From Kriegella aquimaris (GTDB lineage Bacteria; Bacteroidota; Bacteroidia; Flavobacteriales; Flavobacteriaceae), in assembly GCF_900103215.1 (NCBI RefSeq), contig NZ_FNGV01000001.1, positions 992,001 to 1,056,000 of the forward strand: 64,000 nt of DNA, in the 5' to 3' direction. Shown here in pieces: positions 38,444-47,283 of this stretch (position 1 is the stretch's first letter; each line of letters opens with the position of its first letter). The notes under the pieces were generated by a model. The model saw nothing but the letters and a program-made list of their open reading frames with translations, searched no databases and had not been told where the DNA came from. The position numbers and the translations under genes were made by a program.

Positions 38444-40900
38444 TCAAATGTGGTCTACATTGTAGATAATACGCACACTTTGGAACTGGGCAATAGCATT
38501 AAAAGAATTAGAAATTCTTTTAATGCTATTTTTTGTTTTAGACATCGATTGTTTTTTCGGTATCTTAATAATGATATTTTTCAGGTACTGGTTTCTAATT
38601 CGAGCCACTGGTGGGTATTCTGGTCCCAATACTCCCTGACCAAATACATTGCGAAGTGCTTGAGCAAACCATTCCGAGGCTTCGTTCAATTTGTTGTAAT
38701 CTTTATGTTTAAAGGTTAGCTTAATTATCCGATTATTTGGCGGATATTTAAATTGTTCCCGTTCATACAATTGTTCTTTGAACATTTCTTCATAACTACT
38801 CGTCGTGACCTGTTTTAGAATCTGATGGTAAGGATTATAGCTCTGTATGATTACCTTTCCCCTTTTCTTTGTTCGCCCTGCCCTACCAGCTACTTGGGTC
38901 AACAATTGAAAACTGCGTTCATGGGCACGGTAATCTGGAAAATATAACAATGTATCCGCATTCATAATACCTACAAGGCCCACATTTCTAAAATCGAGGC
39001 CTTTGGTCAACATTTGTGTACCTACTAGTATATCGATTTCTTGTTGTTCAAAAGCATTGATTATCTTCTCATAGCCAAATTTGCCCCGGGTCGTATCCAA
39101 GTCCATTCGCCATGCTTTTGCCTTCGGGAACAAGGTCTCTAATTCCTTTTCTACCTGTTCGGTACCAAAACCTTTGGTATCTAACGTCTGGCTACCACAT
39201 GCCGGACAGCTCTCCGGCAATGCGATATGGTGACCACAATAATGACATCGCAGTTGTTTTTTATACTCATGATAGGTCAGGCTCACATCGCAATTTGGGC
39301 ATTGCGGAGAATGGCCACAAGTGGTGCACTCGACGACTGGCGCAAAACCCCTTCTATTCTGAAATAAAATAACCTGTTCACCTGCTTCGAGTGTTTCACC
39401 GATTTCATTGAACAAACGCTCTGAAAAGTGACCTTTCATTTTACGTTTTCGAGTCTCTTCCTTTAAATCTACCAGCTCCATATCAGGCAACAGTACGTCA
39501 CCATATCGGCGACTTATCTCGGCATACCCATATTTACCAGTTTGAACGTTAAAGTATGTTTCAATACTGGGCGTCGCAGAACCCAACAAAATATTGCATT
39601 TATGTAAGGTAGCGAGTACAATCGCAGCGTCTCTGGCATGATATCGGGGAGCAGGATCAAATTGCTTGTATGAACTCTCATGCTCTTCATCGACCACAAT
39701 CAACCCTAAATCTGAAAACGGCAGAAACAGCGCCGATCTCGCACCAATAACAATTTGGGCCTTGTCTTTTTTAAGCGCGACATTCTTCCAGACCTCTACT
39801 CTTTCCTGAACATTGTATTTCGAATGGTAAACAGATACTTTCTCACCAAAATACTCCTGTAACCGAACTATTAATTGTGTGGTCAAAGCAATCTCTGGAA
39901 GCAAATACAAGGCTTGCTTACCAGAACGCAGACATTGTTCTATCAATTTTACATATACCTCCGTTTTTCCTGAGGATGTCACACCATGAAGTAAGGTAAC
40001 CTTTCCTTTTTCGAAGTTTTCGGAAATATCTTCAAAAGCCTTTTTCTGGTATTCGTTTAGTGCTTTTATACTTATGTTTTCTACACCCTCATCATAATTT
40101 ACCCGATCGGTTTGGATAAAATACTCCTCCAAGATTTCCTTTTTAATCAATGATTTGATAACCGCTTTTGAGCCACCACTCATTTTTTCCAAGTCATCTA
40201 CTTTTATTGGCTTTAAGTTTCCTGCCTGAAGTTGAAAAAGTGAAAGCACTACCTGACTTTGTTTGGGAGCACGAGTCAAATCTTGTAACAGGAGTGCCAA
40301 TCGGTCTTCGGAGAGATATTCTTTTCCCAATTTTACATAGCGCACCAATTTCGGCCGGTATTGCTCAAAAATTTCTTCCTTGATAAGAATAGCATTCTTC
40401 TCAAGCAATCGGTTCAATACGGGAAGGGCATTTTTCTTATCGATTATTGCTGCAACTTCATGTACTTTCAACGATGTTTGATGTTGTAAGGCTTCAAACA
40501 CCAAGAATTCATCATCTTGCAGCGTATTCTCATCTACATCGTAAGCGTGGTTCTTAAGAATAAGGGTTTCGCTTTCCAGCAAAAATGCACTGGGCACTGC
40601 ACTTTTGAAAACTTCCCCCAAAGTTGCCATGTAATAATCAGCGATCCAACGCCAGTGTTGTAATTGAATTTCATTGACGATAGGCCTGTCATCTAAAATC
40701 TGATGAATTTCTTTTGCCTTATAAGCAGCCGGGGCATTGTTATGTATGTCATTTACCAATGCGGTATAAATCTTAGACTTGCCAAATGGCACGGCCACCC
40801 GCATGCCAGGCTTTAGAAATGTTGCCTCAGCTTCAGAAATACTGTACGTAAATAATTTTGCTAATGGAATCGGTAAGATAACGTTGACAAAGTGCTGCAT
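38444..40900 (-). CDS. priA: Primosomal protein N' (PriA helicase)
   Basis: PriA restarts stalled replication forks by loading the replicative helicase. The 818-residue protein has an N-terminal DNA-binding region, helicase motif I LLHGVTSSGKTEVY, the DEEH box, a zinc-binding cysteine cluster (CTTCGHSPQCPNCD; CHYCGHHIALPESCPACGS) and motifs V-VI with GTQMLTKGLDF and VAGRAGR. The last 30 codons also encode a perfect inverted repeat that acts on the opposite strand as a terminator. It is the last gene of the nadC operon. Confidence 0.97.
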   Translation of the reverse strand: MQHFVNVILPIPLAKLFTYSISEAEATFLKPGMRVAVPFGKSKIYTALVNDIHNNAPAAYKAKEIHQILDDRPIVNEIQLQHWRWIADYYMATLGEVFKSAVPSAFLLESETLILKNHAYDVDENTLQDDEFLVFEALQHQTSLKVHEVAAIIDKKNALPVLNRLLEKNAILIKEEIFEQYRPKLVRYVKLGKEYLSEDRLALLLQDLTRAPKQSQVVLSLFQLQAGNLKPIKVDDLEKMSGGSKAVIKSLIKKEILEEYFIQTDRVNYDEGVENISIKALNEYQKKAFEDISENFEKGKVTLLHGVTSSGKTEVYVKLIEQCLRSGKQALYLLPEIALTTQLIVRLQEYFGEKVSVYHSKYNVQERVEVWKNVALKKDKAQIVIGARSALFLPFSDLGLIVVDEEHESSYKQFDPAPRYHARDAAIVLATLHKCNILLGSATPSIETYFNVQTGKYGYAEISRRYGDVLLPDMELVDLKEETRKRKMKGHFSERLFNEIGETLEAGEQVILFQNRRGFAPVVECTTCGHSPQCPNCDVSLTYHEYKKQLRCHYCGHHIALPESCPACGSQTLDTKGFGTEQVEKELETLFPKAKAWRMDLDTTRGKFGYEKIINAFEQQEIDILVGTQMLTKGLDFRNVGLVGIMNADTLLYFPDYRAHERSFQLLTQVAGRAGRTKKRGKVIIQSYNPYHQILKQVTTSSYEEMFKEQLYEREQFKYPPNNRIIKLTFKHKDYNKLNEASEWFAQALRNVFGQGVLGPEYPPVARIRNQYLKNIIIKIPKKQSMSKTKNSIKRISNSFNAIAQFQSVRIIYNVDHI
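38492..38536 (+). terminator. Terminator of the LytTR gene, inside priA
   Basis: An 18-bp perfect inverted repeat (38492-38509 with 38513-38530) with a 3-base loop is followed by TTTTTTG on the plus strand. It lies in the coding region of priA (stop at 38444). Confidence 0.88.
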
Positions 40901-40915
40901 ACTTCAAAATACCAC

Positions 40916-41359
40916 TTAACCTTCGGCCCTAACCCAAGTCTGCGTTCTATAAATAAAGGCCAAATAACCTCTGACCTTAAGTTCATCAGGGTTATCAGGG
41001 TTGAGCCAAATTTTACATCTAAAGGTCATTGCCTGTTGGGGATCAAAAAGAGTATCGCCCTTGTACACCCCCTTGCCATGATGTTCTGCGGCATCAATTA
41101 TTCTCATTCCCAAAACTGGCTGGTCTTTGCGCTCATCATCGCATTTTGTACAAATAAAATTTTCCTTTCCTTCTTCTAAAATCTCTACGACATGACCATA
41201 CATCAATCCATCTTTTTCATAAATATCTATCACCGCTTTGGGTTTGCCGGTTCGGTCATCGATTGTTTTCCATTTTCCAAATATGGATTGTGATTGTAAA
41301 AACTGACCAAACAGCAAGAACATGGCACATATAATAAGGACTTTATTGTTTTTCTCCAT
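40916..41359 (-). CDS. DUF2147 family exported protein
   Basis: A 147-residue protein with a signal peptide (VLIICAMFLLFGQFLQSQ). The rest is a beta-rich domain starting FGKWKTIDDRTGKPKAVIDI and ending VRGYLAFIYRTQTWVRA, with a CTKCDD cysteine pair; this fits DUF2147. Probably periplasmic; function unknown. Its start overlaps the upstream YihY-family gene by 17 bases, and priA follows 15 bp downstream. Confidence 0.88.
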   Translation of the reverse strand: MEKNNKVLIICAMFLLFGQFLQSQSIFGKWKTIDDRTGKPKAVIDIYEKDGLMYGHVVEILEEGKENFICTKCDDERKDQPVLGMRIIDAAEHHGKGVYKGDTLFDPQQAMTFRCKIWLNPDNPDELKVRGYLAFIYRTQTWVRAEG

Positions 41360-42323
41360 TTTTATTATAATTCTTTCTTAGGGAGTTCAAAGATGCATTC
41401 AGTTCAAACCCCAGCAGTAATATATTGGAATTTAACCAAATAAACACCAATAAAATCAACAAACCTCCCAATGCGCCATACAATTCGTTATATCGGGCGA
41501 ATTTTTCCACGTATATCCCGAAAAGATAAGAGGTCAACAAAAACAATAAGGTAGTCATAAGTGCCCCAAGGGAAAAAAATTTTGCGTGCCTACCTTCCCG
41601 TGTACCAAAATAGTAGAGTATGGCCGTTATCAAGTAAGAGAGCATTGTTAAAAAAAGCACCTTACCGATTTGAACCGCAAGTATATCACCTTCTTCAAGG
41701 TTAGATCCCTCGGAATATGCCGCAAACTCGCTAAGATATCCCAATACATAAAACTCAAAATACACGAAAACAATAGCCCCGACAATCAAAAGAATAGAGA
41801 GAATGAGCCCAACCATCAGTGCCACGGCATATTGCCTAAAAAAACTTCGATTGAGCTTAACATGATATGAAGTCTCAAAACCTGCAAAAATGGCATTCAC
41901 CCCATTGGCCATTAAAAATATAGATACCACAAAGGCCGAAGATAATAGTCCGCTCTGTTTTTGGTCTTTTATCTGATGGTAGATGTCACCAAAATAATCT
42001 CCCGTAGCCGTTGGCAAAAATGTTTCCAAGAAAATCAAAAGTTGGGCATCAAAGGAGTCATCCCCAACGCTGACATACGGAATAATAAAGGGGACGAGAT
42101 TAAACAAAAAAATCAATAACGGAAAAAGTGCCAGAAATAGGCTAAATGCAATAGAACTTGCCCTAGTAGATAGCGCCCCTTCGACTATGCCTACTATGTA
42201 AATTTCTAAAAGGCCATAGAGCGACAGCCCCTCAAAAGCTGGCAATTGTATTTTTTTCAAAAACCGGACTATCCAATTCAAAATGGGAATTTTATCCAGT
42301 TTTTCTTCAATTTCTTTGGACAT
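41343..42323 (-). CDS. YihY/BrkB family inner-membrane protein
   Basis: A 326-residue integral membrane protein of the YihY (formerly RNase BN/BrkB) family, with about six transmembrane helices. Family patterns are STRASSIAFSLFLALFPLLI, ANGVNAIFAGFETSYHVK, SLGALMTTLLFLLTSYLFGI and YNELYGALGGLLILLVFIWL with NSNILLLGFELNA. The early RNase BN assignment for this family was later withdrawn; function is unknown. The start codon directly abuts the nadC stop. Confidence 0.92.
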   Translation of the reverse strand: MSKEIEEKLDKIPILNWIVRFLKKIQLPAFEGLSLYGLLEIYIVGIVEGALSTRASSIAFSLFLALFPLLIFLFNLVPFIIPYVSVGDDSFDAQLLIFLETFLPTATGDYFGDIYHQIKDQKQSGLLSSAFVVSIFLMANGVNAIFAGFETSYHVKLNRSFFRQYAVALMVGLILSILLIVGAIVFVYFEFYVLGYLSEFAAYSEGSNLEEGDILAVQIGKVLFLTMLSYLITAILYYFGTREGRHAKFFSLGALMTTLLFLLTSYLFGIYVEKFARYNELYGALGGLLILLVFIWLNSNILLLGFELNASLNSLRKNYNKNGEKQ

Positions 42324-43181
42324 CTATACCGCTTTGAGGCTTAGATCCATATTATACACCGAATGTGTTAATGCTCCAGAGGAGATATAATCAACTCCGC
42401 ATTCTGCATATTTCCGAACCGTTTTTTCATTAATATTTCCTGAAGATTCCGTGAGACACGTATCTCCGATCAGCGCAACTGCCGACCTTGTGTCTGCATA
42501 GTCAAAGTTATCTAGTAAAATGCGGTAAACACCATCAGACTGAATAATCTCTTCTACTTCCTTTAAGTTTCGGGCCTCCACTATAATTTTTAAATCCCTT
42601 CCGGTCTCTTTTAAATAATTTTGTGTTTTTTGAATGGCTTTTGTTATGCCTCCCGCGAAGTCGATATGATTATCTTTCAGCATGATCATATCATATAGCG
42701 CAAAACGATGGTTTTCACCTCCTCCTATCTTCACCGCCCATTTTTCCAGAGCCCGTATACCGGGAGTAGTCTTGCGCGTATCCAAGATTTTGGTTTCCGT
42801 ACCTTCCAACAATTCAACAAATGAATGAGTCTTTGTTGCTATGGCACTCATACGCTGCATAGCATTCAACACCAGCCGTTCTGCTTTTAAGATGCTCTGT
42901 GACCTTCCTGATACATAAAAAGCAATATCACCATAGTTGACCTTGGCACCATCTTGTAAATTGATTTCAATTTCCATAGCGTCATCAACATAGGCAAATA
43001 CTTTTTTGGCAAAATCGACACCTGCCAAAATCCCTTCATCCTTAACCAATAATTTGGCCTTTCCCATTGCATCTTTAGGAATACAGGACAGTGAACTGTG
43101 GTCACCATCACCAACATCTTCACGAATGGCATTTTTAATGATAATATCGATTTCCTTATGAAATTGTTCTTGTGTAATCAT
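42324..43181 (-). CDS. nadC: Nicotinate-nucleotide pyrophosphorylase NadC
   Basis: Quinolinate phosphoribosyltransferase, which makes nicotinate mononucleotide in NAD synthesis. The 285-residue protein shows AIREDVGDGDHSSLSCIP, ERLVLNAMQRMSAIATKTHS, LDTRKTTPGIRALEKWAVK, GGGENHRFALYDMIMLKDNH and EARNLKEVEEI, all conserved. A second ATG lies one codon upstream. It heads the nadC-yihY-DUF2147-priA operon on the minus strand and diverges from rlmH. Confidence 0.97.
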   Translation of the reverse strand: MITQEQFHKEIDIIIKNAIREDVGDGDHSSLSCIPKDAMGKAKLLVKDEGILAGVDFAKKVFAYVDDAMEIEINLQDGAKVNYGDIAFYVSGRSQSILKAERLVLNAMQRMSAIATKTHSFVELLEGTETKILDTRKTTPGIRALEKWAVKIGGGENHRFALYDMIMLKDNHIDFAGGITKAIQKTQNYLKETGRDLKIIVEARNLKEVEEIIQSDGVYRILLDNFDYADTRSAVALIGDTCLTESSGNINEKTVRKYAECGVDYISSGALTHSVYNMDLSLKAV

Positions 43182-43305
43182 CAACGGTGTTTTCTTCTCC
43201 TGCTAAATTAGCAAATAGTTTGGTTTTGGAGTTGTGGGTTTGCACTTGATTATTGAATACATAGCTATTCTTAACCTACAATTTTCCAATTTGGGAATTG
43301 CAAGT

Positions 43306-43313
43306 TACTTTTG
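43306..43313 (+). promoter_or_regulatory. Promoter -7 element of rlmH, leaderless
   Basis: TACTTTTG fits TAnnTTTG and ends 4 bases before the rlmH ATG at 43318, so the mRNA probably starts at the start codon. It also shows that the longer frame from 43234 is not used. Confidence 0.6.
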
Positions 43314-43317
43314 CCTC

Positions 43318-43791
43318 ATGACAATTAAACTTTTGGCCATAGGGAAAACCGATAGCAATCAACTACAACAGCTTATTTTAGAGTACCAAAACAGGTTGAA
43401 GCATTATATCAAATTTGAACTGGAAATCATTCCTGATATCAGAAACGTCAAAAACTTATCGGAGATACAACAAAAAACAAAGGAAGGAGAACTTATACTT
43501 AAAAAATTAAGCCCTACCGATGTTTTAATACTATTAGATGAGAATGGAAAACAACTCACTTCGGTCGATTTTTCAGAATACCTTCAAAAGAAAATGAATT
43601 CAGGAATGAAACAATTGGTGTTCGTTATCGGCGGTCCGTACGGATTCAGTGATGCTATCTACCAAAAAGCCCAAGGAAAAATCAGTTTGTCAAAAATGAC
43701 TTTTTCGCACCAAATGGTTCGATTATTTGTTGTCGAACAACTATACAGGGCTTTTACGATTCTTAAAAATGAACCGTACCACCATAATTAA
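43318..43791 (+). CDS. rlmH: 23S rRNA (pseudouridine1915-N3)-methyltransferase RlmH
   Basis: A 157-residue SPOUT methylase acting on the 70S ribosome. The conserved end is present: VFVIGGPYGFSDAIYQKAQG, KISLSKMTFSHQMVRLFVVE and QLYRAFTILKNEPYHH. The frame opens at 43234, but MTIKLLAIGKTD at 43318 is the family start, gives the normal length, and sits just behind a promoter. It is single and convergent with serA. Confidence 0.97.
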   Translation: MTIKLLAIGKTDSNQLQQLILEYQNRLKHYIKFELEIIPDIRNVKNLSEIQQKTKEGELILKKLSPTDVLILLDENGKQLTSVDFSEYLQKKMNSGMKQLVFVIGGPYGFSDAIYQKAQGKISLSKMTFSHQMVRLFVVEQLYRAFTILKNEPYHHN

Positions 43792-43814
43792 ACCCAAACC
43801 CATTTAACTACTGA

Positions 43815-45707
43815 CTAGTACAGCACCCTAAATTTGATGGTGTTCTCAACTTTCTTCAGAGCTTTTACAACTTCTTTGTTATACTCTTTGTCAAGGTCGG
43901 TAATTACATAACCTACCTCACTATCGGTAGAAAGATATTGCCCAGTAATATTCAGTCCGTATTTGGCACACACTTCATTGATTTTTGCCATAATACCCGG
44001 TACATTCTTATGAATATGCAAGAAACGGTGAGCATTTGTTTGTTTTGGTAGACGAATATTCGGGAAGTTAACGGCATCAACCGTGTTACCCGAGTTGATA
44101 TAGTCCATTATTTTATTGGGCACAAAATCGGCAATATCACGCTGGGCCTCTTCAGTACTTCCACCTACATGCGGAGTCAATATCACATTTGTAAGGCCTT
44201 GAAGCTCAGTCTTGAAAGCTCCATTACTTCGGGGTTCTTCAGGATAAACATCAACTGCGGCACCGCCAAGCTTACCACTTTTAAGGGCATTGACCAAAGC
44301 AGGAATATCGACTACAAAACCTCGAGAAAGGTTTATCAACATCGCCCCGTCACGCATTTGATTGATTTCACGCTCCCCTATAAAATTCTTATTTACTTTA
44401 TTATCATCAATATGGAGTGTCACCACATCGGAAACATTCAACAAGTTCTCCAATGTATTGCATCTTACGGCATTTCCTAAGGCCAATTGATCGTTAACGT
44501 CATAGTAATAAACACGCATACCCATAGCTTCTGCTAAAACGGATAGTTGCTTTCCTATATTCCCGTAACCAACAATACCCAGATTTTTACCGCGTATTTC
44601 TCTAGAATTAATGGCTGTCTTGTTCCATTGCCCACCATGAATTTCAGTACTTCTAGGAAACACGCTTCGCATCAACATTACAATCTCGGCAATCGCCAAT
44701 TCAACAACAGAACGCGTGTTACTGTAGGGGGCATTAAAGACTACAATTCCTTTTCTCTTGCAATAATCAAGGTCAATTTGTGTGGTTCCAATACAAAAAG
44801 CTCCGACCACCAATAATTTGTTGGCGGCTTCGATAACTTTTTGGGTCACCTGCGTTTTTGAGCGTATGCCCAAAACATGAACCCCTTTTATTTTCTCTAT
44901 CAATTCATCCTCTGACAAGCTATGCTTCACCAATTCGACCGAAAACCCATCTTGTGAAAGGTTGTCAAAAGCCGCGGGATGCACATTTTCAAGTAGCAGT
45001 ATTTTTATTCTGTTTTTCGGATAGGAGATATTACGTGGTAAATCGTTCACGAATAAAAACTCATCTAAATTCGGAGTTACATAATCGGCGTTGCTGGCCG
45101 CTTTTTCTCTATGAACATTTTCAGTATAAGCAAAAAACTTATCGGCGATACCCGCTTCGCGCATTACATAATCACTGTAACCATCACCGATAACCTGTAC
45201 CTCACCATCAAGATCCAAATTTCTTAGACATTCAATCTTCCCATTATGTGTGGCCAACACGTTATTTTCATCAAAACCAATAATATCTCCATTGGAATCA
45301 AACTCAAAAGTATTCGCATACACCCTTTCAGATGGAATATTGTATTCTTTGACAATAGGATCAATAAATTCTTTAAAACCACATGAAATCACATAGATAT
45401 CATCAGCGAACTTCTCAAAAAACTCTTTATTCGATTCAATCGATTTTGATATTTTTTGTCGCAATTCAGCTACAAGTCCATCTAAATCGGATTTGTTGGC
45501 GTTCAGTAACTTTATTCTTCGTTCCAACGATTCCGTAAAGGAAATATCGCCATCGATTCCTAAATTGGTTATTTTTTGAATTTCACTAATCACCTCATCT
45601 TTATTCGACTTTCCCTGCAAGGTCATCTCTGCCAAGACATCCAAGGCCTCGACCCTTGTTAAAGTGCTATCAAAATCAAAAACGTACTTTCTGCCCACTG
45701 CTACCAT
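43815..45707 (-). CDS. serA: Phosphoserine phosphatase-phosphoglycerate dehydrogenase fusion
   Basis: A 630-residue two-enzyme protein. Residues 1-220 are a HAD phosphoserine phosphatase-like domain (FDFDSTLTRVEALDVLAE with D11 and D13; VISCGFKEFI; GDGYSDYVM). Residues 230-540 are 3-phosphoglycerate dehydrogenase (NAD motif GIVGYGNIGKQ, LINLSRGFVVD, TPHVGGSTEEAQ), followed by a C-terminal ACT domain (NVPGIMAKINEVCAKYGLNI) for feedback control. It joins the first and third steps of serine synthesis. The fusion is known in Bacteroidota but often annotated only as SerA. Confidence 0.92.
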   Translation of the reverse strand: MVAVGRKYVFDFDSTLTRVEALDVLAEMTLQGKSNKDEVISEIQKITNLGIDGDISFTESLERRIKLLNANKSDLDGLVAELRQKISKSIESNKEFFEKFADDIYVISCGFKEFIDPIVKEYNIPSERVYANTFEFDSNGDIIGFDENNVLATHNGKIECLRNLDLDGEVQVIGDGYSDYVMREAGIADKFFAYTENVHREKAASNADYVTPNLDEFLFVNDLPRNISYPKNRIKILLLENVHPAAFDNLSQDGFSVELVKHSLSEDELIEKIKGVHVLGIRSKTQVTQKVIEAANKLLVVGAFCIGTTQIDLDYCKRKGIVVFNAPYSNTRSVVELAIAEIVMLMRSVFPRSTEIHGGQWNKTAINSREIRGKNLGIVGYGNIGKQLSVLAEAMGMRVYYYDVNDQLALGNAVRCNTLENLLNVSDVVTLHIDDNKVNKNFIGEREINQMRDGAMLINLSRGFVVDIPALVNALKSGKLGGAAVDVYPEEPRSNGAFKTELQGLTNVILTPHVGGSTEEAQRDIADFVPNKIMDYINSGNTVDAVNFPNIRLPKQTNAHRFLHIHKNVPGIMAKINEVCAKYGLNITGQYLSTDSEVGYVITDLDKEYNKEVVKALKKVENTIKFRVLY

Positions 45708-45728
45708 GTTTTAAAAAAGATTAGATCG

Positions 45729-45736
45729 CAAAAGTA
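45729..45736 (-). promoter_or_regulatory. Promoter -7 element of serA
   Basis: Minus-strand TACTTTTG, 21 bp before the serA ATG. The gap 45708-45861 shows nothing else. Confidence 0.5.
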
Positions 45737-45861
45737 AAAATTAATTCAGTCTAAATTTTACAATCAATAAAATAAAACAAAATGGTGATGGTTTATTGAA
45801 TTTGAATTTAAAAACGATAGTTGGTTTCCAACTCGTATCAGTTGGCAAATTCGGAATGTTT

Positions 45862-46560
45862 TTATTTGATTTGTGTGTAGATAATGCCCGTAACGATGGC
45901 CATTCCAAAACTCAGTAAAGTTCCGATCAAAATGTACTCGGTAAGTTTCCGGCTGTTCCTTTCTTTCAAATCGTTGAATCGAAAGACAGATTTTGCCGTG
46001 ATAAGTAATCCAATAGCCTCCCACCTGCCCAAAACTATAAATGCAAGAACGAACAGTCGTTCTATCATACCAATATATTTACCAGCGTTGGGCAATGATT
46101 TATGATCTAGTTCTATTTGATCCGACATGCCCTCGAGCAATTTCCCCATAATAATGGCTGCAGGAAAAGTGACAAATACGATAGCGGTAACCAAGGCCCA
46201 ATCCAATTGTGAAAATAAAGAAATCGTATGTGCTGTCAAGTTCTCGTTATAAGCACAAACGTAAAGTACCAAAACATGTAAAATCTGGTCGATAAAAAAA
46301 GGAATGCTCTTCAATCTGAACAGGTGATCGGCATAAAGTTTAGAAAGGTCAATTAGATAATGGGAAACAGCAATTAGCAGCGCCAACTTCCAGTAATCTA
46401 GATTCCAAAGCAGAATCATCGTAATTACAAAATGAAGCACCACATGAAAATACAGGAACTTTGAGGTTATTTTGTTCGCCTCTTTATGTACCACCCATTT
46501 TTTAGGTTGCAACAAAAAATCACCTATCAAATGTGCTAGAAAAAGTTTTATAAATAAAAT
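45862..46560 (-). CDS. DUF3307 family membrane protein
   Basis: A membrane protein of 232-233 residues with about six hydrophobic segments. The start FIKLFLAHLIGDFLLQPKKW (HLIGDF-QP motif) and AVSHYLIDLSKLYADH are hallmarks of DUF3307. Conserved histidine/aspartate pairs (HLIGD, HYLID) in or near the membrane suggest a metal site or enzyme, but no activity is known. Its start overlaps the satD stop by the ATGA arrangement (ATG at 46563 or the following in-frame codon), so the two are translationally coupled. Confidence 0.85.
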   Translation of the reverse strand: MLFIKLFLAHLIGDFLLQPKKWVVHKEANKITSKFLYFHVVLHFVITMILLWNLDYWKLALLIAVSHYLIDLSKLYADHLFRLKSIPFFIDQILHVLVLYVCAYNENLTAHTISLFSQLDWALVTAIVFVTFPAAIIMGKLLEGMSDQIELDHKSLPNAGKYIGMIERLFVLAFIVLGRWEAIGLLITAKSVFRFNDLKERNSRKLTEYILIGTLLSFGMAIVTGIIYTQIK

Positions 46561-47171
46561 CATGTCACCATATTTTTGATATTCTCGACGTAGTAGCTCA
46601 GTAAATCATATACCAGATCCAACCGTGCCCGCTTTTGACGTTGACTCACGGCTGATTGCTGTATCTTGAGCTTTTCGGCTATTTCTTGTTGTGACGCTTC
46701 AGGGTGTTCTAGTGCCAATACCACTATTTCAGCGGAAACGGTACTCCAATCATCCATGAAGTTCAAGGCCAATTTCAACATAAGATTGAGAGTTCTGTCG
46801 TGATGTGCACTACCCGTTGACACCGTTAGATTAAGCTTATCTTCCCTTAACGAATCAAAAGTTTTACCCGAACGTTGATAGGCTGGGCCATTCGATTCAC
46901 TGACCCCTGTGCCAACAAAGGTTTCTTCCCCCAGGCCAATGCCCATTCTCACATCAAGATTTTTAACCGATTTGATTAATGCCTTTACATGTATTGCGAC
47001 ACGTAACGCGTTCTCATAGGGCACTTTTAGCTGAAATTCATCTCCCCGATATATCTCCCAATCCATTGGAGATTCTCCCAATTGAGAGAAGTAATCTTTC
47101 AAGACTCCAAGCCATTCCGAGCTTTTATGTTTTTGAGAATTTATAATATCACCAGTAATAATAGCTACCAT
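46560..47171 (-). CDS. satD: SatD family protein with C-terminal helix-turn-helix
   Basis: A 203-residue SatD-family protein. The N-terminal domain has TGDIINSQK (D8), a GDEF-like motif YRGDEFQL (43-46) and VRMGIGLGE (74-82), followed by NGPAYQRSG. Together these resemble the metal and beta-hairpin motifs of nucleotidyl-cyclase/GGDEF folds; this is my inference. The C-terminus (157-183, PEASQQEIAEKLKIQQSAVS) is a helix-turn-helix. SatD is named from the Streptococcus mutans acid-tolerance operon; its activity is unknown. Four tandem palindromes lie directly upstream. A TTG codon precedes the ATG. Confidence 0.87.
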   Translation of the reverse strand: MVAIITGDIINSQKHKSSEWLGVLKDYFSQLGESPMDWEIYRGDEFQLKVPYENALRVAIHVKALIKSVKNLDVRMGIGLGEETFVGTGVSESNGPAYQRSGKTFDSLREDKLNLTVSTGSAHHDRTLNLMLKLALNFMDDWSTVSAEIVVLALEHPEASQQEIAEKLKIQQSAVSQRQKRARLDLVYDLLSYYVENIKNMVT

Positions 47172-47173
47172 CA

Positions 47174-47283
47174 ATATATTAGTTAAAACGCTAATATATA
47201 AAAATATAAGCTGAAACGCTAATAATTTAACTTATAAGCATAAAAGCTAATAAAACAATATTATAAGCAAATTCGCTAATATT
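47174..47283 (-). promoter_or_regulatory. Four-copy operator array upstream of satD
   Basis: Four copies of a palindrome-like motif, on the plus strand TATAAG-N8-CTAATA, with the CTAAT arm at 47191, 47219, 47247 and 47276 (spacing 28, 28 and 29 bp). The copy next to satD is a perfect 9-bp inverted repeat, ATATATTAG and CTAATATAT (47174-47182 and 47191-47199). The spacers share AAACG/AAAAG. The array fills the whole gap between the isoprenylcysteine methylase gene and satD. Confidence 0.75.

Noticed and set aside
47174-47283. Regularly spaced repeats that could suggest a small CRISPR array
   Set aside because: Repeat units are about 20 bp and gaps only 7-9 bp, too short for spacers; there are no cas genes; the motif is a short palindrome of operator type.
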